A DNA stretch of 46,950 bases. Origin: Pseudomonas fluorescens (lineage in GTDB: Bacteria > Pseudomonadota > Gammaproteobacteria > Pseudomonadales > Pseudomonadaceae). Position numbers and translations under genes: made by a program. The stretch is taken from the NCBI RefSeq assembly GCF_000968015.1, contig NZ_LACH01000056.1, positions 14,900-61,849 on the forward strand. The letters are read 5' to 3'. Positions 8,448 through 16,873 of this stretch are shown piece by piece. How positions within the stretch are numbered: position 1 is the first letter of the stretch; each line of letters starts with the position of its first letter. The notes below the pieces were generated by a model. That model was not told where the DNA came from, did no database searches, and saw nothing but the letters and a program-made list of their open reading frames with translations.

Positions 8448-9263
8448 ATGACCAGCGCCGAGCTCGCCAAACCCAGTCGTAAGCAACGTGTGCGGACCTT
8501 GTGGATTTCTGACGTGCATCTGGGCACCCGGGATTGCCAGGCCGAACACCTGTCGCAGTTTCTCAAGGGCTATCACACGGACAAGATCTACCTGGTCGGC
8601 GACATCATTGATGGCTGGAAGCTGCGCGGCGGCATGTACTGGCCTCAGGCGCACACGAATGTGATCCGCCGCTTGCTGACCATGAGCAAGCGCGGCACCG
8701 AGGTGATCTACGTCACCGGCAACCACGACGAATTCCTGCGCCGCTACTCGAAGCTGATTCTGGGCAATATCCAATTAGTGGACGAGGCGGTGCACGTGAC
8801 CGCCGATGGTCGGCATCTGTTGGTGATCCACGGCGATCAGTTTGATGTGATCACCCGGTATCACCGCTGGCTGGCCTTTCTCGGCGACTCGGCCTACGAA
8901 TTCACCCTGACCCTCAACCGCTGGCTCAACCATTGGCGCGCACGCTATGGCTACGGGTACTGGTCGCTGTCGGCCTACCTCAAGCACAAGGTCAAAACCG
9001 CGGTCAGCTTCATCAGCGATTTCGAAGAAGCCATCGCTCACGAATGCGTCAAACGCGAGTTGCACGGCGTGGTGTGCGGGCACATTCACCATGCCGAGAT
9101 ACGCAAGGTCGGCGGGGTGGATTACCTCAATTGCGGGGATTGGGTGGAATCGTGCACTGCGCTGATCGAGCATTGGGATGGCTCGATCGAGTTGTATCGA
9201 TTGGCGGATGCCCAGGCGCGGGAGGCGGAGTTGAAGGCCGTCAAAGTCGCAGAACCCGCCTAA
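8448..9263 (+). CDS. UDP-2,3-diacylglucosamine diphosphatase-like metallophosphoesterase
   Basis: This encodes 271 residues of the calcineurin-like phosphoesterase fold. The metal-site motifs appear in order: SDVHLGTRD (residues 21-29), VGDIIDGWKLR (about 51-60), GNHDEFLR (about 91-98), VIHGDQFD and GHIHHAE. LpxH hydrolyses UDP-2,3-diacylglucosamine in lipid A synthesis, and this protein shares its motif set. However, LpxH itself is about 240 residues and normally sits near ppiB/cysS, so this is more likely a paralogue acting on a related nucleotide-sugar lipid. ATG 8448 has AGAGGG upstream; the open frame begins at 8358. Confidence 0.87.
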   Translation: MTSAELAKPSRKQRVRTLWISDVHLGTRDCQAEHLSQFLKGYHTDKIYLVGDIIDGWKLRGGMYWPQAHTNVIRRLLTMSKRGTEVIYVTGNHDEFLRRYSKLILGNIQLVDEAVHVTADGRHLLVIHGDQFDVITRYHRWLAFLGDSAYEFTLTLNRWLNHWRARYGYGYWSLSAYLKHKVKTAVSFISDFEEAIAHECVKRELHGVVCGHIHHAEIRKVGGVDYLNCGDWVESCTALIEHWDGSIELYRLADAQAREAELKAVKVAEPA

Positions 9264-9287
9264 AAATCAGGGTGTCTGGTCTGGCCC

Positions 9288-9381
9288 CATCGCGAGCAAG
9301 CTCGCTCCCACAGGGGGCTGAGGAGGGTACAAGATTTGTGCCCGCCACAGATCAAATGTGGGAGCGAGCTTGCTCGCGATG
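9288..9381. repeat. REP-type inverted repeat pair (GTGGGAGCGAGCTTGC class)
   Basis: CATCGCGAGCAAGCTCGCTC at 9288 pairs with the complementary arm GAGCGAGCTTGCTCGCGATG ending at 9381. It lies between two convergent genes. Confidence 0.92.
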
Positions 9382-9407
9382 GACCGCGCAGCGGTCCTCT
9401 CGGATCT

Positions 9408-9998
9408 TCAGGCCGGCGAATGTTCTTCCATCGCCTCCTTGTAAATCGAATGCTTGGGCTGCGCAAACAACCGCTCCATCATCGGTTCAAAGAAGCTCAG
9501 CGGCAGCGTGTCATACGCCGGATCAAACGCCGCGGCATCGTATTTGGCGCAAAATTCAATGGTTGCCTGATACTGCGGATGCCCGCTGAATTGCTCGCGC
9601 AAATGCCGGTCCATCCCTAGATGATGGAAGAAGTAGTACCCCTGGAAAATCCCGTGCTTCTCGACCATCCACAGGTTTTCGGCGCTGACGAACGGCTTGA
9701 GGATTGCCGCCGCGATGTCTGGGTGGTTGTAGGAACCCAAGGTGTCGCCGATGTCGTGAAGCAGCGCGCAGATCACATATTCTTCATCGCGGCCATCACG
9801 CCAGGCACGGCTGGCGGTTTGCAGGGAATGGGTCAGACGATCCACCGGGAAGCCGCCAAAATCACCCTCCAGTAATTTCAGGTGCGCCACAATCCGTGTC
9901 GGCAATTGCCTCGCATAGGCACTGAAATCTGCGGCGATGATCGCCCAGTCTTCCTGCGTGCCGTCCTGCATGTGGGTGAAACGGGCGCTGGCATTCAT
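9408..9998 (-). CDS. HD-domain protein (predicted phosphohydrolase / PhnZ-like)
   Basis: This encodes 196 residues. The HD signature is clear: RLTHSLQTASRAWRDG, then CALLHDIGDTLGSYNHPDIA with the His-Asp pair, then VEKHGIFQGYYFFHH. The pattern fits the HD subgroup that includes PhnZ-type mixed-valence di-iron oxygenases as well as true phosphohydrolases, so hydrolase or oxygenase chemistry are both possible. The start ATG has AGAGGAT upstream. The neighbouring Mpo1-like gene is on the same strand, 99 nt upstream. Confidence 0.85.
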   Translation of the reverse strand: MNASARFTHMQDGTQEDWAIIAADFSAYARQLPTRIVAHLKLLEGDFGGFPVDRLTHSLQTASRAWRDGRDEEYVICALLHDIGDTLGSYNHPDIAAAILKPFVSAENLWMVEKHGIFQGYYFFHHLGMDRHLREQFSGHPQYQATIEFCAKYDAAAFDPAYDTLPLSFFEPMMERLFAQPKHSIYKEAMEEHSPA

Positions 9999-10097
9999 CG
10001 GCTATCCTCTTGTTCTTATCGAAAGGGATTTTTTGAGTGTAGAACCTGGATCCAATACCGCACTGGCTGCGCAGGACGCTTTTGTGGCCCATCGGGC

Positions 10098-10409
10098 CTA
10101 GAACGGCACGCGACCCAGAATCATGTCTCGGTACATGACGAAATCGCCGAGCAGGCTGTAAAACGGATGTTGAAAGGTCGCGGGACGGTTCTTCTCGAAA
10201 AAGAAATGCCCGGCCCAGGCGAAGCTGTAACCCGCCAGCGGAAGAGCCCACAGCAGCAGCCAGGCGCCTTTGCCGATGGTCAGGGCCAAAATAAAAATAA
10301 CCAGCGTCGTGCCGATAAAGTGCAATCGTCGGCAGGTGCTGTTGCTGTGTTCGCTGAGGTAATACGGGTAGAACTCAGCGAAGCTGTTGAAACGTCTGAT
10401 GTTTTCCAC
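10098..10409 (-). CDS. Mpo1-like / DUF962 membrane protein
   Basis: This encodes 103 residues. The DUF962 signature is complete: FAEFYPYYLSEHSNSTCRRLHFIGT, a hydrophobic pair (LVIFILALTIGKGAWLLLWALPLAGY), AWAGHFFFEKNRPATFQHPFYSLLGDFVMY. Yeast Mpo1 is an iron-dependent dioxygenase in phytosphingosine degradation; the conserved histidines are present here, but the bacterial substrate is unknown. GTG 10409 is chosen because MENIRRFNSFAEF is the usual family N-terminus. An in-frame ATG at 10484 would add 25 unrelated residues. Confidence 0.85.
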   Translation of the reverse strand: MENIRRFNSFAEFYPYYLSEHSNSTCRRLHFIGTTLVIFILALTIGKGAWLLLWALPLAGYSFAWAGHFFFEKNRPATFQHPFYSLLGDFVMYRDMILGRVPF

Positions 10410-10569
10410 GACTGCGATCTCTGTGGTTATTGTTCTGACTGCAAGATGCTCTGCGGGTAGCTTATTTGAGTCTAGAGTGATCATTGGTATCAGCCAGTGA
10501 CAATAGGCGCCAGTTTAGTATCCTTCGGAAATTGGCCGTAGCATGCGGCTCATCATGTAAGTGGACGAC

Positions 10570-11631
10570 ATGAGCGAACGAACAACTTCTGCAAGCTGGG
10601 CGATGGGGATTGTCAAAGCACTGGAGATGGACGGCCTGGATTGCCGGGTTCTGTTCAAGCAGCTGGGGCTCGACTACGCGGCACTGGATGATCCGGACGC
10701 GCGCTTCCCGCAAGATTCCATGACACGCCTGTGGCAGCGCGCGGTTGAGCTGTCCGGCAACCCGGCGATTGGCCTGAACATGGGCAAGGTGGTGCGACCG
10801 GCCTCCTTCCATGTGGCGGGCTACGCGTTGATGTCCAGCCAGACCCTGGCTGAAGGCTTTCAACGGCTGGTGCGCTATCAACGGATCATTGCGGAAAGTG
10901 CCGACCTGAGTTTCCGATTGTTGGATGAGGGTTATGCGCTGATTCTGACGGTCCACGGCGACCATCTGCCACCGACCCGACAGAGCGCCGAAGCGTCACT
11001 GGCTTGTGCCCTGGCGCTGTGCGGCTGGTTGACCGGACGCACCCTGCAACCGCGCAAGGTGCTGGTGCAGGGTGATCAGCCCGTCGATCTCGAACCCTAT
11101 AAACAAGCCTTCCATGCGCCTTTGATGTTCAACGCACCTTATGACGCCTTGATCTTCGAGCGCGCTGACATGGAGGCACCGCTGCCTACCGCCAATGAGG
11201 CGATGGCGCTGTTGCATGACCGGTTTGCCGGTGAATACCTGGCGCGGTTTTCCGAGAGTCGCGTGACCCACAAGGCGCGGCAGGTGCTGTGCCGTTTGCT
11301 GCCCCAGGGCGAACCCAAGCGCGATACCGTGGCGCAGACGTTGCACCTGTCGCAACGCACCTTGCAGCGACGCTTGCAGGAAGAGGGCACGAGTTTTCAG
11401 GCGTTGCTGGACGACACGCGACGTGAACTGGCTGAGCAATACCTGGCGCAGCCGACCATGACCCTGCTGGAAATTGCCTACCTGCTGGGGTTCGCCGATC
11501 CGAGCAATTTCTTCCGCGCTTTCCGCCGCTGGTTCGACGCCACCCCCGGCGAGTACCGGGCGCGCCTGATGGGCACACCTGTTCCTGTCAGTGACGCCAG
11601 AACGCCGGAATACACAGAACAAACACCGTAA
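10570..11631 (+). CDS. AraC-family regulator with Arabinose_bd-type N-domain (OruR-like)
   Basis: This encodes 353 residues. The long N-terminal domain (SASWAMGIVKALEMDGLDC through about residue 190) is of the type seen in OruR, ArgR-like and fatty-acid-responsive AraC regulators of Pseudomonas. The DNA-binding domain has VAQTLHLSQRTLQRRLQEEG and LLEIAYLLGFADPSNFFRAF, followed by RWFDATPGEYR. ATG 10570 is preferred over GTG 10561, because AAGTGGA sits at a workable distance. The C-terminal tail after PGEYRARL is about 20 residues longer than needed and is read out of the 3' end of the convergent trkH (44-bp overlap). The regulated genes are unknown. Confidence 0.9.
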   Translation: MSERTTSASWAMGIVKALEMDGLDCRVLFKQLGLDYAALDDPDARFPQDSMTRLWQRAVELSGNPAIGLNMGKVVRPASFHVAGYALMSSQTLAEGFQRLVRYQRIIAESADLSFRLLDEGYALILTVHGDHLPPTRQSAEASLACALALCGWLTGRTLQPRKVLVQGDQPVDLEPYKQAFHAPLMFNAPYDALIFERADMEAPLPTANEAMALLHDRFAGEYLARFSESRVTHKARQVLCRLLPQGEPKRDTVAQTLHLSQRTLQRRLQEEGTSFQALLDDTRRELAEQYLAQPTMTLLEIAYLLGFADPSNFFRAFRRWFDATPGEYRARLMGTPVPVSDARTPEYTEQTP

Positions 11632-13042
11632 TGATCTCCAGTCGGCCCAGCAGCATGCCGAACGAGAGAATCCACTTGGCGGCGTCCGGCAGGGTGGCGA
11701 AGTTGCCCGCCGGGCCAATGGTCTCGCCCAGTCCCGGACCGACGCCCGACACCGTACTGGCCGCGCCGGTGAGGGCGGTCATCCAGTCCACACCGAGCAG
11801 CGACAACAGCAGCGCGATGACGCAGATGGTGATGGCGAAGAAGAACGAAAAGGTCAGAATCGAACGCACGATCTCTTCGTCGAGGCGGTGACCGTTGTAC
11901 TTCTGCTTGATCACTGCGCGCGGGTGAATCAACTGGTTAAGGTTGGCCTTGAGCAGGATGTACGCGACCTGGAAGCGGAAAATCTTGATCCCGCCAGCGG
12001 TTGAGCCTGAGCAGCCGCCGATAAAGCCCAGATAGAAGAACAGCATCAGCGAGAAATTGCCCCAGAGGCTGTAGTCCCCCAGCGCAAAGCCTGTAGTCGT
12101 GACCACCGAGGTCACGTTCAGTGCCACATGCCGCAGGGCTTCCAGCCAATGCAACTGGGTGGTCCACCAATACCAGGTGCCAAGCACCAGCCAGGTCACC
12201 AGCAACATGCCGAGCAGCCCCTGAACCTGTTCATCCTTGATCAGTGCTTTGCGGTTACCGCGCAAGGTCGCTACATACAGGGTGAACGGCAGGGCACCAA
12301 GAATCATGATGACGATCGCGACCCAATGCACTGCAGGCTCCGGCCACTTGGCCAGAGACTGGTCGGACGTTGAAAAACCGCCGGTGGAAATCGCAGACAT
12401 CGCGTGGTTGATCGCATCGAACAGGCTCATCCCGGCCCACCAGAACGCCAAGCTGCCGAAAATGGTGATGCCGACGTAGGCCGCAACGATCAAACGCGCC
12501 ACCATGTGTGAACGGGGCATGACTTTTTCGGAACGGTCCGACGACTCGGTCTGAAACAGCCGCATGCCACCGATGCGCAACAAGGGCAGAATTGCTACCG
12601 CCATGCCGATAAAGCCGATGCCGCCGATCCAGTGCAGCAATGATCGCCATATCAGGATGCCGGGAGACATGTTGTCCAGGCCCGTGAGCACCGTCGCACC
12701 GGTGGCGGTGATGCCGGACATGCTTTCGAAGAACGAGTCCGTGTAGCTGATGTGCTGGGTCAGCAGGAACGGCAGGGCGGCGAAGATGCACACCACCAGC
12801 CAGCTGCTGACGGTCAGCAGGTACATGTCTCGTGGACGCAGGTGTACATGTTCCGGGCGACCGGGGATAACCAGCGCGAGGCCGGCGACAAAGGTAATCA
12901 TGCTCGCCCAGAGGAACGATGGCAGGTCGCTGGTGCGGTCGAAAATCACCAGCGTGGCCATGGGCACGACCATGGAGATGGCCAGTGTGATCAGGAAGAT
13001 GCCGATGATGAAACCAATAGTCCGTAAGGTCGGCAACGCCAT
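11588..13042 (-). CDS. trkH: Trk-system potassium uptake protein TrkH
   Basis: This encodes 484 residues, the K+-translocating membrane subunit of the Trk system, which works with the cytoplasmic NAD-binding protein TrkA (not in this window). The four pore-loop segments are visible: GITATGATVLTGLDNMSPG, MSAISTGGFSTSDQS, SVVTTTGFALGDYSLWG and TVSGVGPGLGETIGP, each followed by a membrane helix. The protein ends in the typical PAFWR plus His. ATG 13042 begins MALPTLRTIGFIIGIF; the extra upstream frame is not similar to the family. The nitroreductase gene is divergent. The 3' end overlaps the AraC gene by 44 bp. Confidence 0.96.
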   Translation of the reverse strand: MALPTLRTIGFIIGIFLITLAISMVVPMATLVIFDRTSDLPSFLWASMITFVAGLALVIPGRPEHVHLRPRDMYLLTVSSWLVVCIFAALPFLLTQHISYTDSFFESMSGITATGATVLTGLDNMSPGILIWRSLLHWIGGIGFIGMAVAILPLLRIGGMRLFQTESSDRSEKVMPRSHMVARLIVAAYVGITIFGSLAFWWAGMSLFDAINHAMSAISTGGFSTSDQSLAKWPEPAVHWVAIVIMILGALPFTLYVATLRGNRKALIKDEQVQGLLGMLLVTWLVLGTWYWWTTQLHWLEALRHVALNVTSVVTTTGFALGDYSLWGNFSLMLFFYLGFIGGCSGSTAGGIKIFRFQVAYILLKANLNQLIHPRAVIKQKYNGHRLDEEIVRSILTFSFFFAITICVIALLLSLLGVDWMTALTGAASTVSGVGPGLGETIGPAGNFATLPDAAKWILSFGMLLGRLEIITVFVLCIPAFWRH

Positions 13043-13190
13043 GAAGTCCGCTCGGGCTGAAATAGGGAAGGGCGCCATTCTACCTGTGGGGCCTGCTATG
13101 TAAACCGACCCTTCCAGGCAACAACGCGGCGCAGGCAATAATTGATGGCAGGCCCTAGAATAGCCTCACATTTTTTTCAGGAGGTGGCCG

Positions 13191-13757
13191 ATGCAGGCTC
13201 TCGACGCTTTGCTCAACCGTGTTTCCGTTCCACGATTGATAGAACCCGCACCGACCGCAGAACAACGCGAAGTGTTGTTTGGCGCTGCGATGCGAGCGCC
13301 AGACCATGGTCACTTGCAGCCTTGGCGCTTCCTGACAGTCGAAGGCGCGGCGCGCGAGCAAATGGGCGAGTTGCTGGCCGAAGCGGCGAAGCTGCAGGAC
13401 AGTGAAGTGTCCGAGGCCGCACTGGACAAGGCGCGTAACGGTCCACTGCGCGCGCCGCTGGTGGTTGTGGTGATCGCGCGATTGCAGGATCACGTTAAAT
13501 ATCCGAAGTCCGAACAACTGCTGGCGGCGGGTTGTGCGGCTCACGGGATTTTGCTGGCGGCGTATGCGCAAGGGATTGGCGCGGTGTGGCGCACGGGTGA
13601 ACTGGCGTATTCCGCGCATGTGGCCAAGGGGTTGGGCCTGGCTGAAGGGGAAGAGGTGATTGCGTTTCTTTACCTTGGCACACCGCAGAAGGAACCGCGC
13701 GTGGCGGAGAAGGTTGACCTGGCTGAATTCGTCAGCGCCTGGCCTCGCGAGGTCTGA
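13191..13757 (+). CDS. Nitroreductase-family flavoprotein (YdjA-like)
   Basis: This encodes 188 residues of the short, single-domain nitroreductase type. FMN-binding signatures are present: the N-terminal AAMRAPDHGHLQPWRFLTVE and a C-terminal LAAYAQGIGAVWRTGELAYS. The protein would be a dimeric NAD(P)H oxidoreductase; the physiological substrate is not known for YdjA-type enzymes. A near-ideal ribosome-binding site (AGGAGGT) lies 5 nt before the ATG. It is transcribed divergently from trkH, with 148 bp between them. Confidence 0.92.
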   Translation: MQALDALLNRVSVPRLIEPAPTAEQREVLFGAAMRAPDHGHLQPWRFLTVEGAAREQMGELLAEAAKLQDSEVSEAALDKARNGPLRAPLVVVVIARLQDHVKYPKSEQLLAAGCAAHGILLAAYAQGIGAVWRTGELAYSAHVAKGLGLAEGEEVIAFLYLGTPQKEPRVAEKVDLAEFVSAWPREV

Positions 13758-13766
13758 AGATCAAGA

Positions 13767-13852
13767 GATCGCAGCCTCGTTTCACTCGACAGCTCCTACA
13801 GGTGTACGCATAACCCTTGTAGGAGCTGACGAGTGAAACGAGGCTGCGATCA
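13767..13852. repeat. REP-type inverted repeat pair (GTAGGAGCTGTCGAGTGAAACG class)
   Basis: GATCGCAGCCTCGTTTCACT at 13767 is complementary to the arm GAGTGAAACGAGGCTGCGATC ending near 13852. The same arms recur at 16063-16173. It lies between the convergent nitroreductase and cpxA genes. Confidence 0.92.
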
Positions 13853-13872
13853 TTTTTGCATCACCACTGCAC

Positions 13873-15213
13873 TTACGGCTGAACAACTGCCCCCGGCACC
13901 AACGGTAATTCGAGGCTGGCAATAAACCCGCCATCGGGATGATTGGCCAGCACCAGACTCCCGCCATGCCGCTCCGCCGCACGGCGCGCAATCGCCAATC
14001 CCAAACCATGTCCAGCCGCCGTCTGCCCCGGCGCCCGATAGAACGGCTCGCCCAACTGACTCAAATGCGCAGCCTCTACGCCCGGCCCATGGTCACGCAC
14101 ACTGACCACAATCCGCTCACCTTGACGCACCGCCTGCATTTCAATCGCTTGCCCTACCGGGTTGAACCGCTGAGCATTGCGCAGCAGGTTGTCGACGGCG
14201 CGCTCGATCATGGTCGGCCAGCCTTTAAGGTTCAGCTGCGGCTCGGCCTCAAGGTGCACGTTTTGCTCCGGCGAACCCAATTGAGCATCCTTTTGCAGCG
14301 TGTTGAGCAGCGTATTGAGATCAACCTCTTCAGCGCTGGCGTTGTCGGCATCGACCCGCGCCAGAACCAGGATTTCACTGATCAACGCTTCCAGCCGGTC
14401 GCACTCACGGGTCAAGCGTGGCGCGAGTTTTTCCCGTTCTTCGGGAGTGGCCCGCTCGGCCAGAGCCAGCGCGATACGCAGCCGGGCAAGCGGTGAGCGC
14501 AATTCATGGGACACATCCCGCAGCAACTGCCGCTGACTGCCGATCAAACTTTGCAGACGCGCGCCCATGCGGTTGAAGTCGTTGGCCAGCACGCCGAACT
14601 CATCGCGCCGGTTGGCCAGTTTTACCAGGCTGTTTTGTTGGTAGGTGGTTTGCCCCAGATCATGCACGGCACCGCGCAAGCGGCTGAGTGGGCGAGTAAT
14701 GGACATCGTCACGAACAGGCTGAACAAGGTCAGCACCACCAGCGCGATACCCAGCGCACTCAATGGCCAGAGAAGGCTTTCGCGGTGCCATGAGTCCAGT
14801 TCCGGGTGCGGAATTCGATAGATCAGCAGGTAGGTGTCGCCGGTTTTTTCGCTGGTGTATTCCGCGGTCAGGCGACGCCACGGCAGGCGTCGATCGTCGT
14901 TGTTCTGCCGCGCTTCGAAGGCCGCCGCACGGCGCGGGAAAGTACCGCGGACCACCGGGTCACCGCTCTCGTTGAGCACTTGAACGTCGATGTGATACTG
15001 GCGTTTGCGCTGTTCCAGAATGTCCTGGGCCGCGTCTTCACCCTGTGACTCGTAGGTTTGCGTCCACTGTTCGGCCAAGGTATTGAGGCCGGGATGACGA
15101 CTGAGAATCCACGCGTCCTGGTTGAGCATGTGCCCCAGCAGAATGGAGAGCCCTGCAACCAGAGCGATGGCCAGCCAGAAGCTGGCCAGAATACGCCAGA
15201 ACAATGAGCGCAC
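13873..15213 (-). CDS. cpxA: CpxA-type sensor histidine kinase
   Basis: This encodes 446 residues. Two membrane segments (about 7-28 and 150-170) bracket a periplasmic sensor domain of about 120 residues, followed by a HAMP domain. The H box is LLRDVSHELRSPLARLR (His236). The catalytic domain has an N box DNLLRNAQRF (Asn346), G1 box RDHGPGV (about 373-379) and G2 box GHGLGLAI (401-408). The paired regulator is cpxR at 16189-16866, separated by a cpxP-like gene and two repeat pairs. The Cpx system reports envelope protein misfolding and, in P. aeruginosa, also controls efflux genes. The CpxA label rests on motifs plus locus order. Confidence 0.9.
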   Translation of the reverse strand: MRSLFWRILASFWLAIALVAGLSILLGHMLNQDAWILSRHPGLNTLAEQWTQTYESQGEDAAQDILEQRKRQYHIDVQVLNESGDPVVRGTFPRRAAAFEARQNNDDRRLPWRRLTAEYTSEKTGDTYLLIYRIPHPELDSWHRESLLWPLSALGIALVVLTLFSLFVTMSITRPLSRLRGAVHDLGQTTYQQNSLVKLANRRDEFGVLANDFNRMGARLQSLIGSQRQLLRDVSHELRSPLARLRIALALAERATPEEREKLAPRLTRECDRLEALISEILVLARVDADNASAEEVDLNTLLNTLQKDAQLGSPEQNVHLEAEPQLNLKGWPTMIERAVDNLLRNAQRFNPVGQAIEMQAVRQGERIVVSVRDHGPGVEAAHLSQLGEPFYRAPGQTAAGHGLGLAIARRAAERHGGSLVLANHPDGGFIASLELPLVPGAVVQP

Positions 15214-15243
15214 AGAAAATCCTCAAACAAAAACACAAACCAG

Positions 15244-15406
15244 TGTGGGAGCGAGCTTGTGTGGCGAGGGGATTTATCCCCGTTGGGCTGCAACGCGGCC
15301 CCGAATCAAACATTGCGGTGTATCAGATGCACCGCAAGCAATGGTTTGCGACTGCTTCGCAGCCGAACGGGGATAAATCCCCTCGCCACACAAGCTCGCT
15401 CCCACA
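15244..15406. repeat. Composite REP element with nested arms of two classes
   Basis: The outer arms are TGTGGGAGCGAGCTTGT and its complement ending at 15406. Directly inside them is a second pair, GTGGCGAGGGGATTTATCCC and its complement, the class also seen at 1-148. It lies between the cpxP-like gene and cpxA. Confidence 0.9.
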
Positions 15407-15464
15407 TTAGACTGAGTGGCAACAGACCCAACGGTGTTAGCCGTCGGGTCCGGGGGTTAACGCA

Positions 15465-15914
15465 TTATTGCGCCTTTTGCGGTTGTTGCGCTTTCCAGGC
15501 CTTGAACTCGGCCCATTCGGCGCGACGCTCAGCCTGCTTTTTCTGGATCTCGTCGAATTTCTTCTGTTGATCCGGTTTCAGCAGGGCGCGCACGTCGGCT
15601 TCTGCTTTCTTGTGGTTGGCCGCCATTTCATCTTTCATGGCTTTCTGGTCGGCTGGCGAGAGTTTTTCCAGGTACTTGTCGACCACTTGCTTACGCTCAT
15701 GCATCTGCTCGCCCATGATTTTGCGGATCTGCTCGCGCTGTTCGCGGCTCAGGTCCAGCTGGCTGTACGGGCCTTTGCCGTGCATGCCGTGCATCTGACC
15801 GCCATGGCGTGAGCCGTCCATCGGGCCACCCATCGGGCCGGCACCTTCAGGCATGGCCATGGCAACGGTTGGCAGGGCGGCAGCGAACATCAGAGCGATA
15901 AGAGTCTTGCGCAT
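15465..15914 (-). CDS. CpxP/Spy-like periplasmic protein
   Basis: This encodes 149 residues. A signal peptide (RKTLIALMFAAALPTVAMA) is followed by a Gly/Met/His-rich segment and then by long amphipathic helices, with the Spy/CpxP repeat pattern LSREQREQIRKIM and LSPADQKAMKDEM. CpxP is a periplasmic repressor of the CpxA kinase, and Spy is an ATP-independent chaperone; the fold is shared. The Met/His-rich segment suggests metal binding, which is inference. ATG 15914 has AAGGAG 7 nt upstream. A CpxR-like site lies 83 bp further upstream, consistent with control by the flanking CpxRA pair. Confidence 0.9.
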   Translation of the reverse strand: MRKTLIALMFAAALPTVAMAMPEGAGPMGGPMDGSRHGGQMHGMHGKGPYSQLDLSREQREQIRKIMGEQMHERKQVVDKYLEKLSPADQKAMKDEMAANHKKAEADVRALLKPDQQKKFDEIQKKQAERRAEWAEFKAWKAQQPQKAQ

Positions 15915-15996
15915 GGTGAATCTCCTTGTCTCGTTCCCGGTACGTTCCGGATGAGTACAGATTACGGAGATCAAGGTCAGCGGCGGTCAGCGGAGC

Positions 15997-16012
15997 GTAA
16001 AGCTTGGGTAAA
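15997..16012. promoter_or_regulatory. Candidate CpxR-binding site
   Basis: GTAAA-N6-GTAAA reads on the plus strand at 15997-16001 and 16008-16012. The known CpxR site is a direct repeat of GTAAA with a short spacer. It lies 83-98 bp upstream of the cpxP-like start, and downstream of cpxR. It is placed to control the cpxP-like gene and possibly cpxA behind it. Confidence 0.6.
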
Positions 16013-16062
16013 GACGAATCTGGACCTTCCTGACAAATCCGTTATCGCAGATGCCCCCAACC

Positions 16063-16173
16063 CCTGTAGGAGCTGTCGAGTGAAACGAGGCTGCGATCTT
16101 TTGATCTTGATCTTGATCTTAAAAATCAAAGTCAAAAGATCGCAGCCTCGTTTCACTCGACAGCTCCTACAGG
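16063..16173. repeat. REP-type inverted repeat pair (GTAGGAGCTGTCGAGTGAAACG class)
   Basis: CCTGTAGGAGCTGTCGAGTG at 16063 pairs with the complementary arm ending at 16173. The arms extend inward through GATCGCAGCCTCG, and the centre carries a GATCTT direct repeat. It lies between cpxR and the CpxR-like site. Confidence 0.92.
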
Positions 16174-16188
16174 AGATCGCGTTGGGGT

Positions 16189-16866
16189 TCAGAGGCTGTA
16201 GTAATAGCCGCGGCTACGCAGGGCCACGATGCGTGGGCGGCCGTCGGGGTGCGGGCCGATCTTTTTGCGCAGATTGCTGACGTGCATGTCCAGGCTGCGG
16301 TCGTACAGCGTCAGCTTGCGGCCGAGGGCGATTTGCGCCAGTTCCTGTTTGTCCAGCGGCTCGCCGGGGTGCTTGAGCAGGGCTTCGAGCAAACGGCTTT
16401 CGGAGACGGTGAGGGTGAATTCCTGTTCATCGATGCTGACCACGCCACGTACCGGACTGAAACACAGGTCGCCCAGTTCCAGCTGACTGGAGACTGCGGC
16501 CGGATGACTGCGGCGCAACACGGCGCGCAGGCGAGCTGTCAGTTCCCGTGGGTCGCACGGTTTGGCCAGGTAATCGTCGGCGCCGAGTTCCAGGCCGAGG
16601 ATGCGGTCCAGCGGCTCGCCGCGGGCCGAGAGCATCAGCACCGGCAAGTCCGGATGATCGCTGCGCAATTGCTTGAGCAGCTCCAGGCCGCTGCCGTCCG
16701 GCAGCATCACGTCCAGTACCACGGCTGCCGGCGACGTTTCGGCCAGTGCGCGACGGGCGCTCTGACCATCGTGGCAGGCGCGGACCTGGAAGCCTTCCTG
16801 GCTCAACCAACTGCTCAGGAGCTCACATAGCTCCTGGTCATCATCAATTAATAACAGCTCGCTCAT
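16189..16866 (-). CDS. cpxR: CpxR-type response regulator (OmpR family)
   Basis: This encodes 225 residues. The receiver domain has the acidic pocket LLIDDDQ (Asp8, Asp9), phosphoacceptor Asp52 in VVLDVMLPDGSG, Ser80 and Lys102 in LAKPCDPREL. The C-terminal OmpR/PhoB winged helix includes LTVSESRLLEALLKHPGEPL and DRSLDMHVSNLRKKIG, ending RGYYYSL. The ATG is 7 nt after the stop of the coiled-coil membrane protein gene, so the two are almost certainly co-transcribed. CpxA would be its kinase. Confidence 0.93.
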   Translation of the reverse strand: MSELLLIDDDQELCELLSSWLSQEGFQVRACHDGQSARRALAETSPAAVVLDVMLPDGSGLELLKQLRSDHPDLPVLMLSARGEPLDRILGLELGADDYLAKPCDPRELTARLRAVLRRSHPAAVSSQLELGDLCFSPVRGVVSIDEQEFTLTVSESRLLEALLKHPGEPLDKQELAQIALGRKLTLYDRSLDMHVSNLRKKIGPHPDGRPRIVALRSRGYYYSL

Positions 16867-16873
16867 GACTCAC

